From positions 453,873-517,872 of the forward strand of contig VZSE01008498.1 of assembly GCA_013398275.1 (NCBI GenBank): a DNA stretch of 64,000 bases. The letters are read 5' to 3'. The translations under genes were made by a program, and so were the position numbers. Shown here piece after piece: positions 40,028-53,032 of the stretch (position 1 is the first letter of the stretch; each line of letters opens with the position of its first letter). Source of the DNA: Promerops cafer (lineage: Eukaryota > Chordata > Aves > Passeriformes > Nectariniidae). Under the pieces are notes generated by a model, which was given only the letters and a program-made list of their open reading frames with translations, searched no databases and was not told where the DNA came from.

Positions 40028-40103
40028 AGCTGCACGGCCCCGCGCGCCGGGGAACGTCGCGCCAGTTGCCAGCCGTTGGGGCAGTTGACTGGCAGTGGTT
40101 TGG

Positions 40104-40112
40104 TCCAATCGG
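40104..40112 (+). promoter_or_regulatory. CCAAT box 2 (NF-Y type)
   Basis: TCCAATCGG within GGTCCAATCGGAGC, repeating 11 bases (CCAATCGGAGC) of box 1. Paired CCAAT boxes are common in housekeeping promoters. Confidence 0.65.
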
Positions 40113-40127
40113 AGCGCGGCGTGCGAG

Positions 40128-40134
40128 TCACGTG
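40128..40134 (+). promoter_or_regulatory. E-box TCACGTG
   Basis: GAGTCACGTGGGC contains the palindromic CACGTG core, bound by USF, MYC/MAX or MiT/TFE factors. Which one acts here cannot be read from sequence. Confidence 0.6.
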
Positions 40135-40232
40135 GGCGCCGCCAGGCGCCGTGCCAGGGCGCTGCGGTGCGTGTGGGCCGGAGGGAGGTGCCGCTCCCGG
40201 CGTGCTCTGGGGCGGTGCGGAGCGGAGCGTAC

Positions 40233-40245
40233 CGGGAGTTGTAGT
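40233..40245 (-). promoter_or_regulatory. ACTAYRNNNCCCR promoter motif (ZNF143-associated)
   Basis: The minus strand reads ACTACAACTCCCG, an exact match to the conserved promoter motif ACTAYRNNNCCCR linked to ZNF143/THAP11 binding at housekeeping and bidirectional promoters. It lies about 750 bp upstream of the STT3B ATG at the outer edge of the island, so it could serve STT3B or a divergent transcript. Confidence 0.7.
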
Positions 40246-40452
40246 TCGCCGTGCGGGGGCGCGGTGAGCCCCTGAGCGTGTGGCCAGTAGATTCGTTTGT
40301 TAGGAATGTATATTTGTCCCGGTGGAAATTGCGTTGGCTGGCACCGAGGGATGTGGGAGAGCTTCGCCCTCATGCAGTTGAGAGGAGTAGCTTGGGGCAA
40401 GGTCAGGGACAGCCCTGCGTGTGCCACTTGCCTTAACTGGGAGCACTTCTAC

Positions 40453-40630
40453 AGAATCCATCAGTGCATCAGTTAGGCTGGAAGAGACCTTTGAGGTCAT
40501 TGAGTCCAACCTATGGTCGAACACCACCATGCCAACTCGACCATGGCACTAAGAGCCAGATCCAGTCTTTCCTTAAACACTTGCAGGGATGATGACTCTG
40601 CCACCTCGGCCAGGCTCAGTGACCAGCAAA
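40453..40630 (-). mobile_element. CR1 LINE 3' fragment, reverse orientation
   Basis: Starts AGAATCCATCAG and continues with GGCTGGAAGAGACCTTTGAG and GTCATTGAGTCCAACC, then a CACTTGCAGGGATGATGACT block. This is the reverse complement of an avian CR1 3' end. It lies immediately outside the CpG island. The right border is approximate and no coding capacity remains. Confidence 0.85.
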
Positions 40631-41245
40631 TAGACACCTTGGCTTTGCAGGGGAAGCTGGGGGGTGGGATTGTTTTTGTTTTTAATTTAATTTTAATTTT
40701 TTTAAATTGTCTTTTAGGAGTTTTCCCATTGAAATGCTATTTGGGAGCGTTGTAACTTCCTCAAATATTTTGCAAAACCTGTGGCTATAAGGAACCTGAA
40801 GGCTTCCAAGGTTGTACAGTCAATCGTGTTTGAGGCATGCTGGCCTTTTTTCTACCCTGAGATGGCAGGGGACAGCCTGCTTTTGGAAAAAGTATGATAC
40901 TAAACACAGGCAGAATAAAAGAGTACATAGCTCTTTGCATTGACCACATGGACAACATGTTTTGTGGCTTTTATGTAGGGCTTCAGTTCTGAAATTAAAT
41001 AGTTGGTGTTTGTTGTCTGAGGTCTGGGCATTCCCTTTGATGCACGAATGTGGCTCTTCAAATGTCCTGAAGACTTGCAGTTCAATTTCACAATTGGGGA
41101 TGGGGATGGGGACTCTTCTGGGCTATTAGTTGACTAATACAATTCTAATTAGTCCTTGCTGTTGTCTCTAGCTTTATTTTGTTTGGCAGAGGAAGAAAAC
41201 AGTATGTTTCTTTCTATGCACAGTGGAAACCTTTCTATTACTGAG
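40631..41245. other. Intergenic spacer
   Basis: About 600 bp between two CR1 fragments, including a T-rich stretch at 40670-40710. No gene or other repeat recognised. Confidence 0.7.
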
Positions 41246-41740
41246 TCCTAGAATGGTTTGGGTTGGAAGGGACCTTAAAGATTGTCTACTTCTAACCTCC
41301 CTTCTATGAACAGAGGCATCTTCCACTAGACTGTCTTACTCAAAGCCTCATCCAACCTGGCCTTGAACACTTTCAGGGATGGGGCATCCTTCAGCTTCTC
41401 TGGGCAACCTGTTCCAGTGGCTCACCACCCTCACAGGAAAGAATTTCTTCCTAACATCCAATCTAGACCTACTTCCTCTCAGTTTAAAGCAATTCCCCCT
41501 TATCTTTTTACAAAGTCCCTCTCCAGCTCTTTTCTAGGGCTCCTTTAGGTATGGGAACGTGCTCTGAGGTCTCCCTGGAGACTCCTCTCCTCCAGGCTGA
41601 AAAGCCCCAACTCTCTCAGCCTGTTTCCACAGGAGAGGTGTTGCAGTTCTCTGATTTTTTCTGTGGGCCTCCTCTGGACTCAACAGGTCAATGGCACTGC
41701 TGTGCTGGAGACCCCAGAGCTGTATGCAGCCCTCCATTGA
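41246..41740 (-). mobile_element. CR1 LINE 3' fragment, reverse orientation
   Basis: About 495 bp opening with CCTAGAATGGTTTGGGTTGG and AAGGGACCTTAAAG, followed by the blocks CCAACCTGGCCTTGAACACT, GGGCAACCTGTTCCAGTG and AAGAATTTCTTCCTAACATC. It ends near GCCCTCCATTG. This is the classic reverse complement of a CR1 3' end with part of the terminal ORF2 region. Open frames here on both strands (41534-41754) come from the CR1 sequence and are not host genes. Confidence 0.93.
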
Positions 41741-44700
41741 AGTTGCTCCTTTAATGGAAAGCTCTGTTCAACAATTCCTTAAAGAATGTAACTATTTTCT
41801 CAGTCCCTGCATTAGCGAGGGGGTGTGACTTGGTCCTGTATTTGAAAGCAGAGTAACTGTGTTGTCAGGTGTGTATATGTTTTGATCTGAGCACTTTGGT
41901 ACGCTGTTGCTCCTAAAGGACTCCATTTCACACAGCCACAGAATGAGGCTTAGGAAAACTTCTGGAAGATTTTGAGGTTCAGTTTTGCTGGATCTGACTT
42001 TTAAACAGCTAAATTTTTCTTAGGTAGGGATTTTTGGTTTGTGTTGGTTGTGGTTTGTTTGTTGTTGCTTTTTTTAAACGCTGTATTCTTTCTTATTCTT
42101 GTTAAATTGGCCAATAATATAGATAGACTGCGTTAGACACTTGCCCCTTTTCTAGTGTTGTCAGTGAGGCTTTTTTAATGAGCTGACCAACTGGCATTTC
42201 AAGTGAAGAATTTTTTTTTAATTGGCTCATGAATGCAGAGCAAACGTGAGCAGAAATTTGCAACTATCAAGTGTTTTCTAAAAGGTTCTGGCTGATCTTA
42301 CAACAGGCTCAGTCCTGGTCTACTTTTCTGAATTTCTGTTCTCTCAGTTGGCATCCTGTTTTTGGTAACAGCAGTTCAGGCTTAACGATGCAGCAGAGGA
42401 GCTGTTTCAAATGGCAGTGCTGTACACTGAGAGAATACCTTTGTATTTTCTTTCCTTCCTGACCGTTTTTCTAGATGTTAAGGAGCCAAAAAGGACCGAT
42501 GATTCATATTAGCTGGGAAAAAAATGTGTATATCAGAGCCTTTTTTTATGTATAATTTACTACCATTGTTAACTTTCCTTGATTTGGAATCTGATTTATT
42601 TAAAAAATATTTCAGATCATGGTGGGGATAAGGTTATATGGTGTTTACTTTAAATTTCAGTGCTATAACTTTTACTTGCAACAGGGAGGTTATATCATTC
42701 TGGCTGTACTGTCAGAGTTAGATCAGACAATTTTTTGAGCATAGACAAGCCCAGACAATGTGATTTATTTGAATGCTGACTAATGGTAAAGTGTTTCTTT
42801 GTCATTGGTAACAAATGATATTGTTGCCTATTTATTTTCAAACTGTTCAAAAGGCTGTACTCTTGAATATCTCAGAGCTTGGGCAATGAAATTTAGTGGC
42901 AGCAAAAGCACAGTTCTAGTAAAAGCTTTTATTAATGTTTCTGTGAATATATTGTTTGAATTGAAATAAGGCTTAATTGTCTTATGATAAAATTGATCAA
43001 ACAAATGCACACAGATGGAAATTAAGAGACTCCTATAGGCAGATGGAAGGATTCAGTGGGTTTGGTACTATACAACCATGGCAGCAATGGAAAGTACATT
43101 TCTGTAGAGGAAATCCAAAATGTGCCTACTGGAAACTGCATTCAACCCACTCTAAAAGCTTGATAGGGAAGGACATTTTTAATTTCTCTCTTTTTATTTT
43201 ATCTTATTTTATTTTTACTTCCTCCATTGCACCCTCCCCATCCCCCCATCCTCTTGTGTTCTTTGATTTGTTTTAAGGTAATTTGGTTTGATTTGTTCCA
43301 CTGTGTGTGGTGGTGCATTCTTTGAACACAAAACCCCACAAAAATGTCCACATTAGTGACTGAGGTGTTGACTTTGCATAGTGATTATGAACCATTTTGT
43401 GTATAGAAAATCAGTTTCCTATTCTGAGCGTGTAAAATAATGGCTAAATGCCTTAAGGAAAGAAAAAAGTCTTTAATTTCCAAGCTTCCTTAATAATGGA
43501 ATTATTCAGGGGATAATGCCAAATGCAGAATTCATATTATGGTTGTACAAACTAGAAAATCTTGAAAGCTGTGGAGCTGCATATAGGAAAATGTCAAATG
43601 AAAGCTCTTCATTCTTCAACAGAGCTACTATGTGTCTGTACTGCTGAAAGAATGGCAGCAAAATTCCTGCAGAAAAAAACCTGCACATGGACACATCCAG
43701 GAAATCAATTATTAATCAGGAGTACAAACTCATGGTTCATATTTCTCACCAAACTTCATTAGCAACAATTCAGCAGTGTTTAGTAACAGGAGTAGACACC
43801 TTAGTTTAGAAAGCCATTTGAAGAGCAGTTCAGGTTTGAAGTGAATAAACAAGTGTCTTAAATAGTCTTTTCCAACTTTGTGCTTCTGCAGCTGAACAAG
43901 TTGGTAAGCTTGATATTAAGATATTTTGAGGATGGCTTTAGAAATCAATGATACAATACCTCCTGAAATGAGGAATATTAAAATAGGACAGTTAAGCATA
44001 GTTTGATGTGGTGGAGGATAGTTGATTTCAGCTATGTGCTCAGATGGTCATTGTTTAAAAATGTTCAAATGAGAGAAAACATAACCCTATTGCCTGAAAT
44101 TATCTTTAGGAACCTGAAGTTTAATACACTTTAAAAAATCACCATCTATTAGTCTCCACATAGACAAAAATGACATGAGTTTCCTCTAATTGTAAAATGG
44201 GTTTAATTCAGCAGCTGCGACCCTTTGTGGATATGGGTAAATCACTTAAGCAGTGATACAAGATGGTCTGTAAAGAGTTTTGCACCTGTGTAACTATAAT
44301 GAGGTTTGTAATTGATTTGAGTAGAAATTGCACAACTGGTGTGTTTAGACAAGGCCTTCATCTGGCGTTTAATTCAATAACAGGAGAAACTCAAACCTTA
44401 CAGTGTTTTATTGCTGATTCCTCTTCCTCCTTTCCAATAGTTTAAATGTGTTGATGTTGCTGCTCTGCTTTCTTCTGTCTTAATTATCCTGCTTAATTTG
44501 CCTTTCCCATGACCTGCACAGTTGTAAAAATCACTCCAGTCTGCATGCACAGACCTGCTTTCTGCTCTCCCTAGCCAAGCCCTGACATAATCATCTGCCA
44601 CCATAACCCTTTTCATCAACCTACCTGTACTTCTTGTGAAGAAATGGAGCTTTTCCATCTGCTGGGCTGGTGCCAGCCCTGCTAAATCTTCATCCCTTGT

Positions 44701-44976
44701 TAAAAAACTGAGGAAGAGGCAATAGACCTTTCTTTAAATAAATAAAAAAAAGCCATACTCAATGTTCCACATGTGTATTTTCTAACCCACGTAAGTGCTG
44801 TGCAACATTTAAAACCTGAAGTACCTCTCTTGAAACGTGTTTTGCCATCTGTAGTGTTGTGCAAGCACCTTAACCAGAATTTGGTTGTTCTTGGCAAATG
44901 TTGCCCTCAAGTGTGTTTGCAAAACTTTCATTTCTTTCCTTCTGGTAAGAAGGAAAGTACAGCCTTGGGGATGATC
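41741..44976. other. Intergenic, no gene recognised
   Basis: AT-rich sequence upstream of STT3B. It holds T-rich and TTTTA-rich tracts (about 43176-43219). Short open frames on both strands show no recognisable family. Confidence 0.7.
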
Positions 44977-45000
44977 AATGGCCTTTTTAAAAAGGCCATT
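44977..45000. repeat. Perfect 24-bp palindrome
   Basis: AATGGCCTTTTT is followed immediately by AAAAAGGCCATT, a perfect inverted repeat with no spacer. A perfect 24-bp palindrome is rare by chance in 64 kb. No terminal duplication or coding context explains it. Confidence 0.9.
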
Positions 45001-48000
45001 TTCTTCAGGGACATCACTAACTGGCCCATCTGAAGAGTGATGTTTAACATGTAAATGCTAGGTACCTAGATGTTGTAGGTAGTGGGTCTTATTAAAATGT
45101 TTTGTTGGAACAGCAAAGCTGCTCAGGGAGCCAGCTGGAGGGTAAAGCCAGCCTCTGGGGAGTGGCGTGAAAGTTATATTCAGTTTAAGTATTTGAGATC
45201 TCTCACTGCTTAGTCGCAATTAAGGTGAATTTTGTTGAAATGAGAGGGGAGAGCAGAGTACAGGAAAGAGGCATTCTGCTGTTTGCTGTAACACCAGCTG
45301 CTGTTACAGCATCAAGGTGAGATATGTGGAAACAGCAAAGAACAGAAGGGCAGAGAGGAAAAAAAAATGTTTAGGTTTTTTAAAGCCTGTTGAAATCAGT
45401 GGGAGATTTTTCTTGGTAGCATGTTGATCATCCTTGAGTTGAATTTTTCTTCATTGCTTCCCTCACCAGAACATTCCACATAGTTTCTGGTAGCAATTCA
45501 ATGTAGGGGAAGGGGAAAAAGATTTTATTTGCACATTATCTGTAAACTGTTGCCATAATTCATTAAAGCTTAGCTCTTCTGATTTTAGTTTGGCTGATAA
45601 ATTTGAGCAAGTTGTTTAAGTTGGAAAATTCTTCTGCAGTATCAAAGAATACTTCAGTGCGTTAACTAATTCAGTAGGAAAAATAAAAGAAAATCATGTA
45701 GTAAAATATCAGCAAAGAATTCCCCATGCCTGGAAATTTCACTCTAAGTATTGTGCAGTACTTTTCCATAACTGGGTTTGTAGTCTAAATGTGCACAGCC
45801 TTAAGGGAAGAGAATTTTACAAAAGATTGTTTCTAGTGCTTTTCTCTGGGTAGCAATTCCGACTAATTGTCTCCTTGCTGTTTTCTAGACTACTTGTAGG
45901 TATTTTTCTGGTCAACTGCTGCATTAATAACTGCATTAAAATTGCAAAAGAATTTAAGTCACATTGTTGTGGAATAAACTGTGCCAAAATGCACTATGCA
46001 ATACAAAACAGGAGCTTATGGGTACTTTGGGATAGTGTAATTTCAAACCATCCTTGCATGTAGATCAGGATTGAGGACTCCATCCTTGTCAAGAAGAGAA
46101 CACAGCAGTGACTACTTTGAGTTTATGTGACTTGAATTTGTTTGGCTTCTGCAGTGGCATCAAATGATTAGAGGCTTCAGAAGTGAAAAACTGATGTATT
46201 GAGGTGAAGTTACTATGAGGCTTTTACTGCCTTCTGTCCACATATGAACTGAGACACCATGTTCTGTGATATATAATCTGCAGTCTTCAGTTCAGGTCTT
46301 CAGGTCCCCAGCAATCTCTTTTTGCAAATGACTCGAGTGCCTGAATCCCAGATTTATTGTTAGCCAGTTGAATTTCTGGGTTGGTTTCTTGTTTTTTGTT
46401 TTCTTTTTTTCCCCCTTATAATATGTGTTCTGAAACAATGGATCTTAATGTTTAAAATCCTATCCTGAGGAAACTGACCCCACAGTAATTAATCTAATCC
46501 TTACTGCTAAACTCTCTTCTTATGCCTTCCTCTCTTAAATATTTGTTCCACTTTATACATCTTAGAACAGTGTAATCCCTATTGATACTCTATGCCGTTT
46601 CCTGATACATCCTCCCAGTTTATTACTGATACATGCTCCCAGACATAAAAATCATAGTATTTCAAATTGATTTCTTTAGAATGGATTGCTAAAGGAAACC
46701 AGCCACATAAATTTCATGCAAAAATAAAGATGCTTTTCTTATTTGACTATAGCAGAAGTACTGATGCAAAAACAGGACCAGAGGACTGACTTCTGCCAAA
46801 GCAGCCAAGCCACTGTTCAAGGCAGGGTGCATTGGGTGGGTTATCCAACCATTTCATTCTCCTTCTTTGACATGGCAATCAGCAAGTGATACAACCTTAA
46901 CGTAACAAGCCATGTCATAACTTTTAAAAGCCCCTTTGTTGTCTTCTGGTGTGAATTCTGTCCTCTAATTTTTTTTCCTAGTTTTTGCTTTTGTTCTCTC
47001 TGTACTTCTGCATTTAGAGACCCTTGGGAGGGAGGAGGGGTTGCATGAAGTTGTCTTAAACACAAAGATACAAAATTGCCTTACAAATGCTGATTTAATA
47101 ACTCTGCTGCCCTGACACATGCATACAGCCTGCCTGGCCTCTTCCTTCTCCCACTTTGTTTGATATTGTGCTTTATTTTTACATGGAACCAGTGTTGCTT
47201 GAGATCATCCAAAATTGCCAAGACAGGTATAATAACCCTAATCTCAATATTTCTCCTTTCTGAGCTAGAGCACATGCGCTTTGGTTTTGCACAAAGGACT
47301 ACACTGAGCATTGCTTTGGCTTCTTTGTGCCATGGATTTTGTGCAAAATTTTTGACCTTCAAAATTATAAGGGTGAGAGATTGGACAAATCTTTCAGCTG
47401 TTCCCTGTACAGATGCCTCAGGTGTGGACCTTTGTGTATAGTATTCAAGATTCAGCCCGGGATCCTTTTCAGTCCCATAGGCTACTGTGTCACACAGGCA
47501 CTGTTAAGGGGGAGTAGGGGTGGAAGGGTGGGCACACTAGGACAGCACCAGCATCCCAACTGTATGGCAGCTTCCATGCTTGCTCTCATCCTCTGTCATC
47601 TAACAGACATATCTAACACAAAGGCATAAATAGCTTATCAACTTCAATTTGAGAGAGATGTATTTTGTGAGTGTAGTTTCAGTCTTTCAAGTGCATGGTA
47701 TAGTGTTTCACGGGCTGCAGGGATATCTGTCATGGAGCACTTCTTCCCTGTCTTCCTCCTTCTCCTTGGAACTTGGCATTCCCTCTGTTGTTACTAACTC
47801 TTTTCTAACTCTTCCTCCTCCTCTCTCTGGCTGATGTATTCTTGTATTTCTTGGATATGTTTCAGCTTGGCTGTTGGGCTCAGCCTTGACCTTTAGTGGA
47901 TCCACTGAAAAGCTTCCTGGAACCGTAAGTGTCTGGCACAGGGCAGTCCCTGACCTCTTCCCACAGGTTTCCAAGTCCACATAGGCAAGCTGGATAGGGA

Positions 48001-51000
48001 ATGTGACCAAGCTATCTGCATCATGATATCTTTTTGCTAGTTACCAGGATTTTTTTACTTTACTCAAATGTCTTTTTTTTACATACTCTTCTGTTTATAC
48101 AATGTCATGTATTGAATATTATGTTTGGAGACTGTATGTGTTTATGGAGTCATACAACTTTTGAGAAGGTGCTATTTCTTAATATTGAGAATAAATGCAG
48201 GAATTTCTAAGGTAATGGACCTCTTTTTTAGAGAAAATACCCCCACTATCTTACAAGGTTCTTTCATTTGCTGAATTGGTTCTTCTTACATCTCCTTCAT
48301 GTGATTTCCACCTGAAGCAGAGATACACTTCATGATTTTTATTGCAGGCAGATGGTAAGATTTGTGTGGAGATTGTGAACAATTTTTATTGGACTGTTAA
48401 TTACTAGCATTTGAATTATTATTATAGAATTATGCTAATGTTTTGTTATTTCTGCAACAGTTACCCTTCTTCTGGAGAGAAACGTGACTTGTATTTATGT
48501 CTTGCTTGTTTTCTTCATTAACTCATTGTGGTAGGTAACAACAAGGAGAAGACAGTGTTCAAATGCTCTTTCAAAAGCAGTAGAGTAATTCTGCCAGGCT
48601 TAGAAAAAAATGCAGTGTCATTTCACTGCAGTCCTACCACCCTGCTGTGATCTGTAGCTTAATGTGCACTCTCTTAACCTGGACTGTCAAGTATAAGTTG
48701 TATATAGTTTCTTCTAATGTGATAGGAGAAAATTTTTATGAATACAGCCAGCACAAGTTCTCACAGCTACAGACTAGAAAAGCTGTGAATATTCAGTACA
48801 AAGATTGACCATCTTTTACTTAATTCTCTATTTTAGTTGGGAATGAGATATGCCTCTGAAGATTAGCCAGGTCCTCCAGAGTATTATAAGCCCTGTCAGC
48901 TTATATACTATATAATTATAATACAATATACATATAAAATACATTTTGTTTTGGAGTCCTATAGAGGCTCCTAAAAATTCAGAAATGCAAGGTCAAACCC
49001 TGGGTGCTTTTAGGCGTACAAACCTGACTCATATAAATTCATGATCATAAAAAGTTTTCTCTCTCTGTTACATATTAGAACAATCTAAAGAATGACAGAT
49101 CCCCAGTAGGATGAAAAAAATGAAATATCAATATTTTAGTTCCTCTGCCTCCATATGGTATTATTATCGTTTTACTCATACCCCCAACATTATGGCAGCT
49201 AGTTTCTTGAAAAGGAAGCAGAATCAATGAGCTTCCTAAGTACTAGTGTGAGGTAGGTCTGTAAGAAATGCATATGCTAAAGGATGAGAGATATAATCAT
49301 GGCTTGTTCCACCCATCCGTGCTTGAGAAATGAATACCTCTCAACGCAGGTTTTTAATTTGGTAATTAGACGTTCTTGTGCTTGATCTTAAGTTCATTTT
49401 GGAAGTAGTACTCTTGTAATTTCTAACCATCACATTTTATTAACTCTTGAGAAGCCACACTTTTGTGTATTGGGAGATTAAGTGTAATCAGATTCCATCT
49501 CACTAAAGCACTGCTGTGTAAACCACTTCACCTCCTGTTTAACTGAGAAACTGAACATGGAGAGGCTTTATGTTAACAAGGAAAGGATGAATATTTAAAT
49601 TGGCCAGAATGGTATTACGACTCTCCTGAGCCTCTTAGTACATAGTTACTGGCATTGCCTCTTTGCCTATGCTTATGTTGTCCTTATTTTCAGGCATCTG
49701 CAAGGATTGGGAAATGCTCTGGAGTTATGAATAATACACCGGTAGAAGAGTTGGGATGGTAAGTGTTCAAAACAAGCTCACCAGTGTATGTATGTCCTGA
49801 GCAAACAAACACTGCGTTTCTATCCACGTTTCTAGTCAACTCTGAATTTTTTGAAAAATACATTTCTGAGGCCTAACTTACCTGTGACACAGCCTTTTCC
49901 CACTGGAGGAATAGAGGCCAGTTCTTTTGGTAACAACTCTGTTTACAGTTTTCAGTGTGGTCAGTGGACCCTCGTAATGGCTGCCTACGAGGAGTTTGCC
50001 AAACACCCACTCCTAACGATTGACTGGAGAAGCTGCTCTTCACTGGGAAATGAAAATTCAAATGAACTGAAGACATTATTCTGTTGCAATGATTATGCTC
50101 TTGGTCTAGTGCGGGGTGTCCTACTGTGAGCAAGGAGCTACTCAAGTCACGTCTGCTGATGAATTTACACATAGAGTAAAAGAACTGTAAGGCTGTGGTA
50201 GTGTATTTTTCCTTTTAGACTGTTTTAAATGTCTGCCCTGAAACCTAATCAAATCTATGTTTTGTAGGGCTCTGAAGAACAGTAGTGGAGATTGGCAGAT
50301 GTTTCGATCTAATGGGAGCTGAAATTCTATTCTTAAACCATTAATACTAAATAGACCTAAATTTCCTGCACTTCAGCTGTGTTGCAAGAGAATTGATTGT
50401 GATCTGAGACAGAAAAGAAAAAAAACTGTGATGGTAGTTGTGGAAGATTTTACTTTAGTTTTAGAGAAATGTAAGAAATATCTTTAAACCAAAACTTTTA
50501 TCCCATGCTTGTGGTGGAGGGAAAAGAAAAATGCCTGTGCCTTAAGGAGCACATATGAAATCATTATCAGCAGGAGCATTCTTGGTGCCTAGCTACTTAG
50601 TTAATCTAAGAACTTGTGTACAGTAACAGAGTTAAGCATTTCTCGCTGTGAGTTTTCAAATTCTTTTGAAGATAGAGTTGCTTGGATTCTGATCAGACTG
50701 AATCCATGACAAAAGAACTCAGTCTATGAGATGAGAAAAACTGGTAGATTTTCCTACAAGGATCTAGGTGCAGGGAATTGTTGCCAGAGCACACTTATGG
50801 TGATGTATCTGTTGAACTTGTGTTTTTTATGTTGTGTCCTTCCTAGAAGCCAGGAAGATGCTGCTGCTACTGACTGTTAGTCAGGATCAGAGTGATAGCC
50901 TCTTGCAGAAGCACTTTGCCTTAGTTATTGGATCAAGAAACCATCTTTCTTGGCAGTGTTCTTGGCAGTTTTCTAGGTATATTTTTCAAATATCTCTTTT

Positions 51001-53019
51001 TCCCTCTAGGATAGTTAACAGATGAGCTCTGAAAAAAAAAATTGCTGTGCTTTCTCTAGAGATCAGGATGTCTTGGACATTTGTGTTTTGGTTATTTATC
51101 AGGGTATAATAAAGAGACAGATATGAGGATTCTCTCTAGAAATGGATGAGGTGAGGATACCTGCAGATTTTGGGTAATAGGGAAAAGTTGCTGGTGAGTT
51201 GGGAATATTTTTATAAGATCTGTTTTTATAAAATCTATTTTTGCATGTTTTATTTGAAGATAGTAATTTTAAAGTTTATAAAATGTGTAATTCTTAAGTT
51301 CAGCACTTAAGCTTGTATTTCTCTTTAAACACGTGAATAACCCCAATAAAGTGCACAGAGCTAATCTTATGCTGAAGTATTTTTGCTGAATTGTGTCCCT
51401 AGAAAATTTGATACATGCAAAAAACCCCATATCTAAATAGATGAGCATTGTTCCCAGGTTTGGTAGAAATATTTCTGCTTTCTATATGTACATCTTGTAA
51501 TAAGTTTCCCTTGAATGTAGTTTGAATATAATTTTGCTGTTCAGCAATCCAGATGCAAGAAACATGCCATAAATATCTTGCCCTTCTCTCCCTCCTTCCC
51601 TCCCTCCCCCAAAGTTGCATTTGGCAAGTGCATCATGCTATATATTGATGTTACTATTTTATAAAGAATTTATAAAATTTTGGACAGTAATAACATACTT
51701 TTGTGCACTGTTCCATAAGCACAGAGAAAATGCAAGACCACTTACTCTCCTACTCCAATCCAATATAATATTCATCATTATGCTCAAGAAACTCTATTAT
51801 CACTCTGGAAACAGGATTAAGCCACCCTTGTCCATAAGAGTTATTAATAATTTGTTTAGGAAGAATCAGCCCACAGGAGTGGATCTCAAATCTTTAGTTT
51901 TGGTGACTGGGGTGTATAAGCTCTCAAGAAGGTACATGGGATATATTCTGAGGGAGGTGAGTTTGTGAGGAACCCAAGGTTACTCAAGGCTCACCAAACT
52001 GTAATAAAGAGTAGCTGATAGGCATGGGCAGTGCACAGCCCAGTTATTCCTGTTTCTGTCCAATAGGAAACTCTGTATGGTTCCAGGATATGACCCTTCT
52101 CCCTGTGGAGAGGAGGAAGCCAAAGCTAGGTCTGCATACCACAGCTCTCTGCTCTAAGAGTTGAGTAGCTGGGGTCATGCACAGCAGTGTCTGCTAACAT
52201 TTCCATGGGAGGATTTGAAACTGGGCTCCCAGGAGTCCTTTTGGGACAGGGATCAATAACTGAGACTCCCTGTTCAGTCTGTTTTCCTTAGGGTTGTAGG
52301 TAACCAGAATTGCATGGCACAGCAGCTCTCTTGTAAGTGGTGGTAGGTGGAGCTCCAGGTGACAATGTTAAATTTAGGTATTTTGGTCAATATCCCAAAT
52401 GAGGCTGGAATGACTCCAGGCCACTGTGTCATTTCAGGAATTCTCACTGATGTCATCAATCACTGCTGTGATTGCTCTAACTTGACCCATAGATTTACAG
52501 CTCCAATTTGGCTTAAATACCTGTCGTGTACCCTTTGTTTACCTGTGTGTCTTTGCTGTTTCACTTTGCTCTGGGCATACACAGCAAGTTGTGTTGGACC
52601 ATGATCAAATGTAAATGTGTCAGAGTCATGTTTTAGAAGCATAATTATGATACAGTACTTGTGAAATGGTGCTTAATTATAAATAATTAGTTTTATTTTG
52701 TTGCAATTTTAGAATCGTCAGTGGACTTGTCAGGCTTTTCAACCTTAGTATCTCCTGGAATAAGGAAGGACAGAGTTTTCAAAAGATGCTGTTTTTCTTT
52801 TTATTGGTTAAAAAAAATATTGGTCATCTTCATTTACTATATGAATCATGGAATCTAGAGATGGGAAAGACTTATTACTTTATGTAGTCTATTGCCTTCC
52901 TCAGCAAAATGGTTTTCTGCCATAAACTTTTCCAGTGCTTTGGGAAAGTTTAAGTTTTAAATATCTCTGCAAATAAACAGCATTTTCACTGCTTCTCTAG
53001 GTAAGTTATTGAACACCTT
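45001..53019. other. Intergenic, no gene recognised
   Basis: AT-rich, with a 30-nt pyrimidine tract at 51581-51610. Overlapping open frames at 49851-50172 (92 codons plus, 99 codons minus) and 51615-51968 show no family I know. I see no mobile element I can name. Confidence 0.65.
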
Positions 53020-53032
53020 CCCCCCCCCCCCC
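53020..53032. repeat. Poly-C tract (13 nt)
   Basis: Thirteen consecutive C on the plus strand. It is prone to length variation and sequencing error. Confidence 0.95.

Larger units (their letters stand above)
38625..40275. promoter_or_regulatory. STT3B: CpG island and STT3B promoter region
   Basis: Base composition changes sharply from AT-rich to GC-rich with dense CpG, covering STT3B exon 1, the presumed 5' UTR and about 800 bp upstream of the ATG. This is typical of a housekeeping vertebrate promoter. Within it are two CCAAT boxes, GC boxes, an E-box and an ACTAYRNNNCCCR motif. The transcription start cannot be fixed from sequence. It is probably left of the elements at 39989-40245. Long open frames here are an effect of GC richness and I do not call them genes. 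Confidence 0.85.

Noticed and set aside
49851..50172. Overlapping 92- and 99-codon open frames on both strands
   Set aside because: Neither resembles a known protein, and there is no promoter or splice support.
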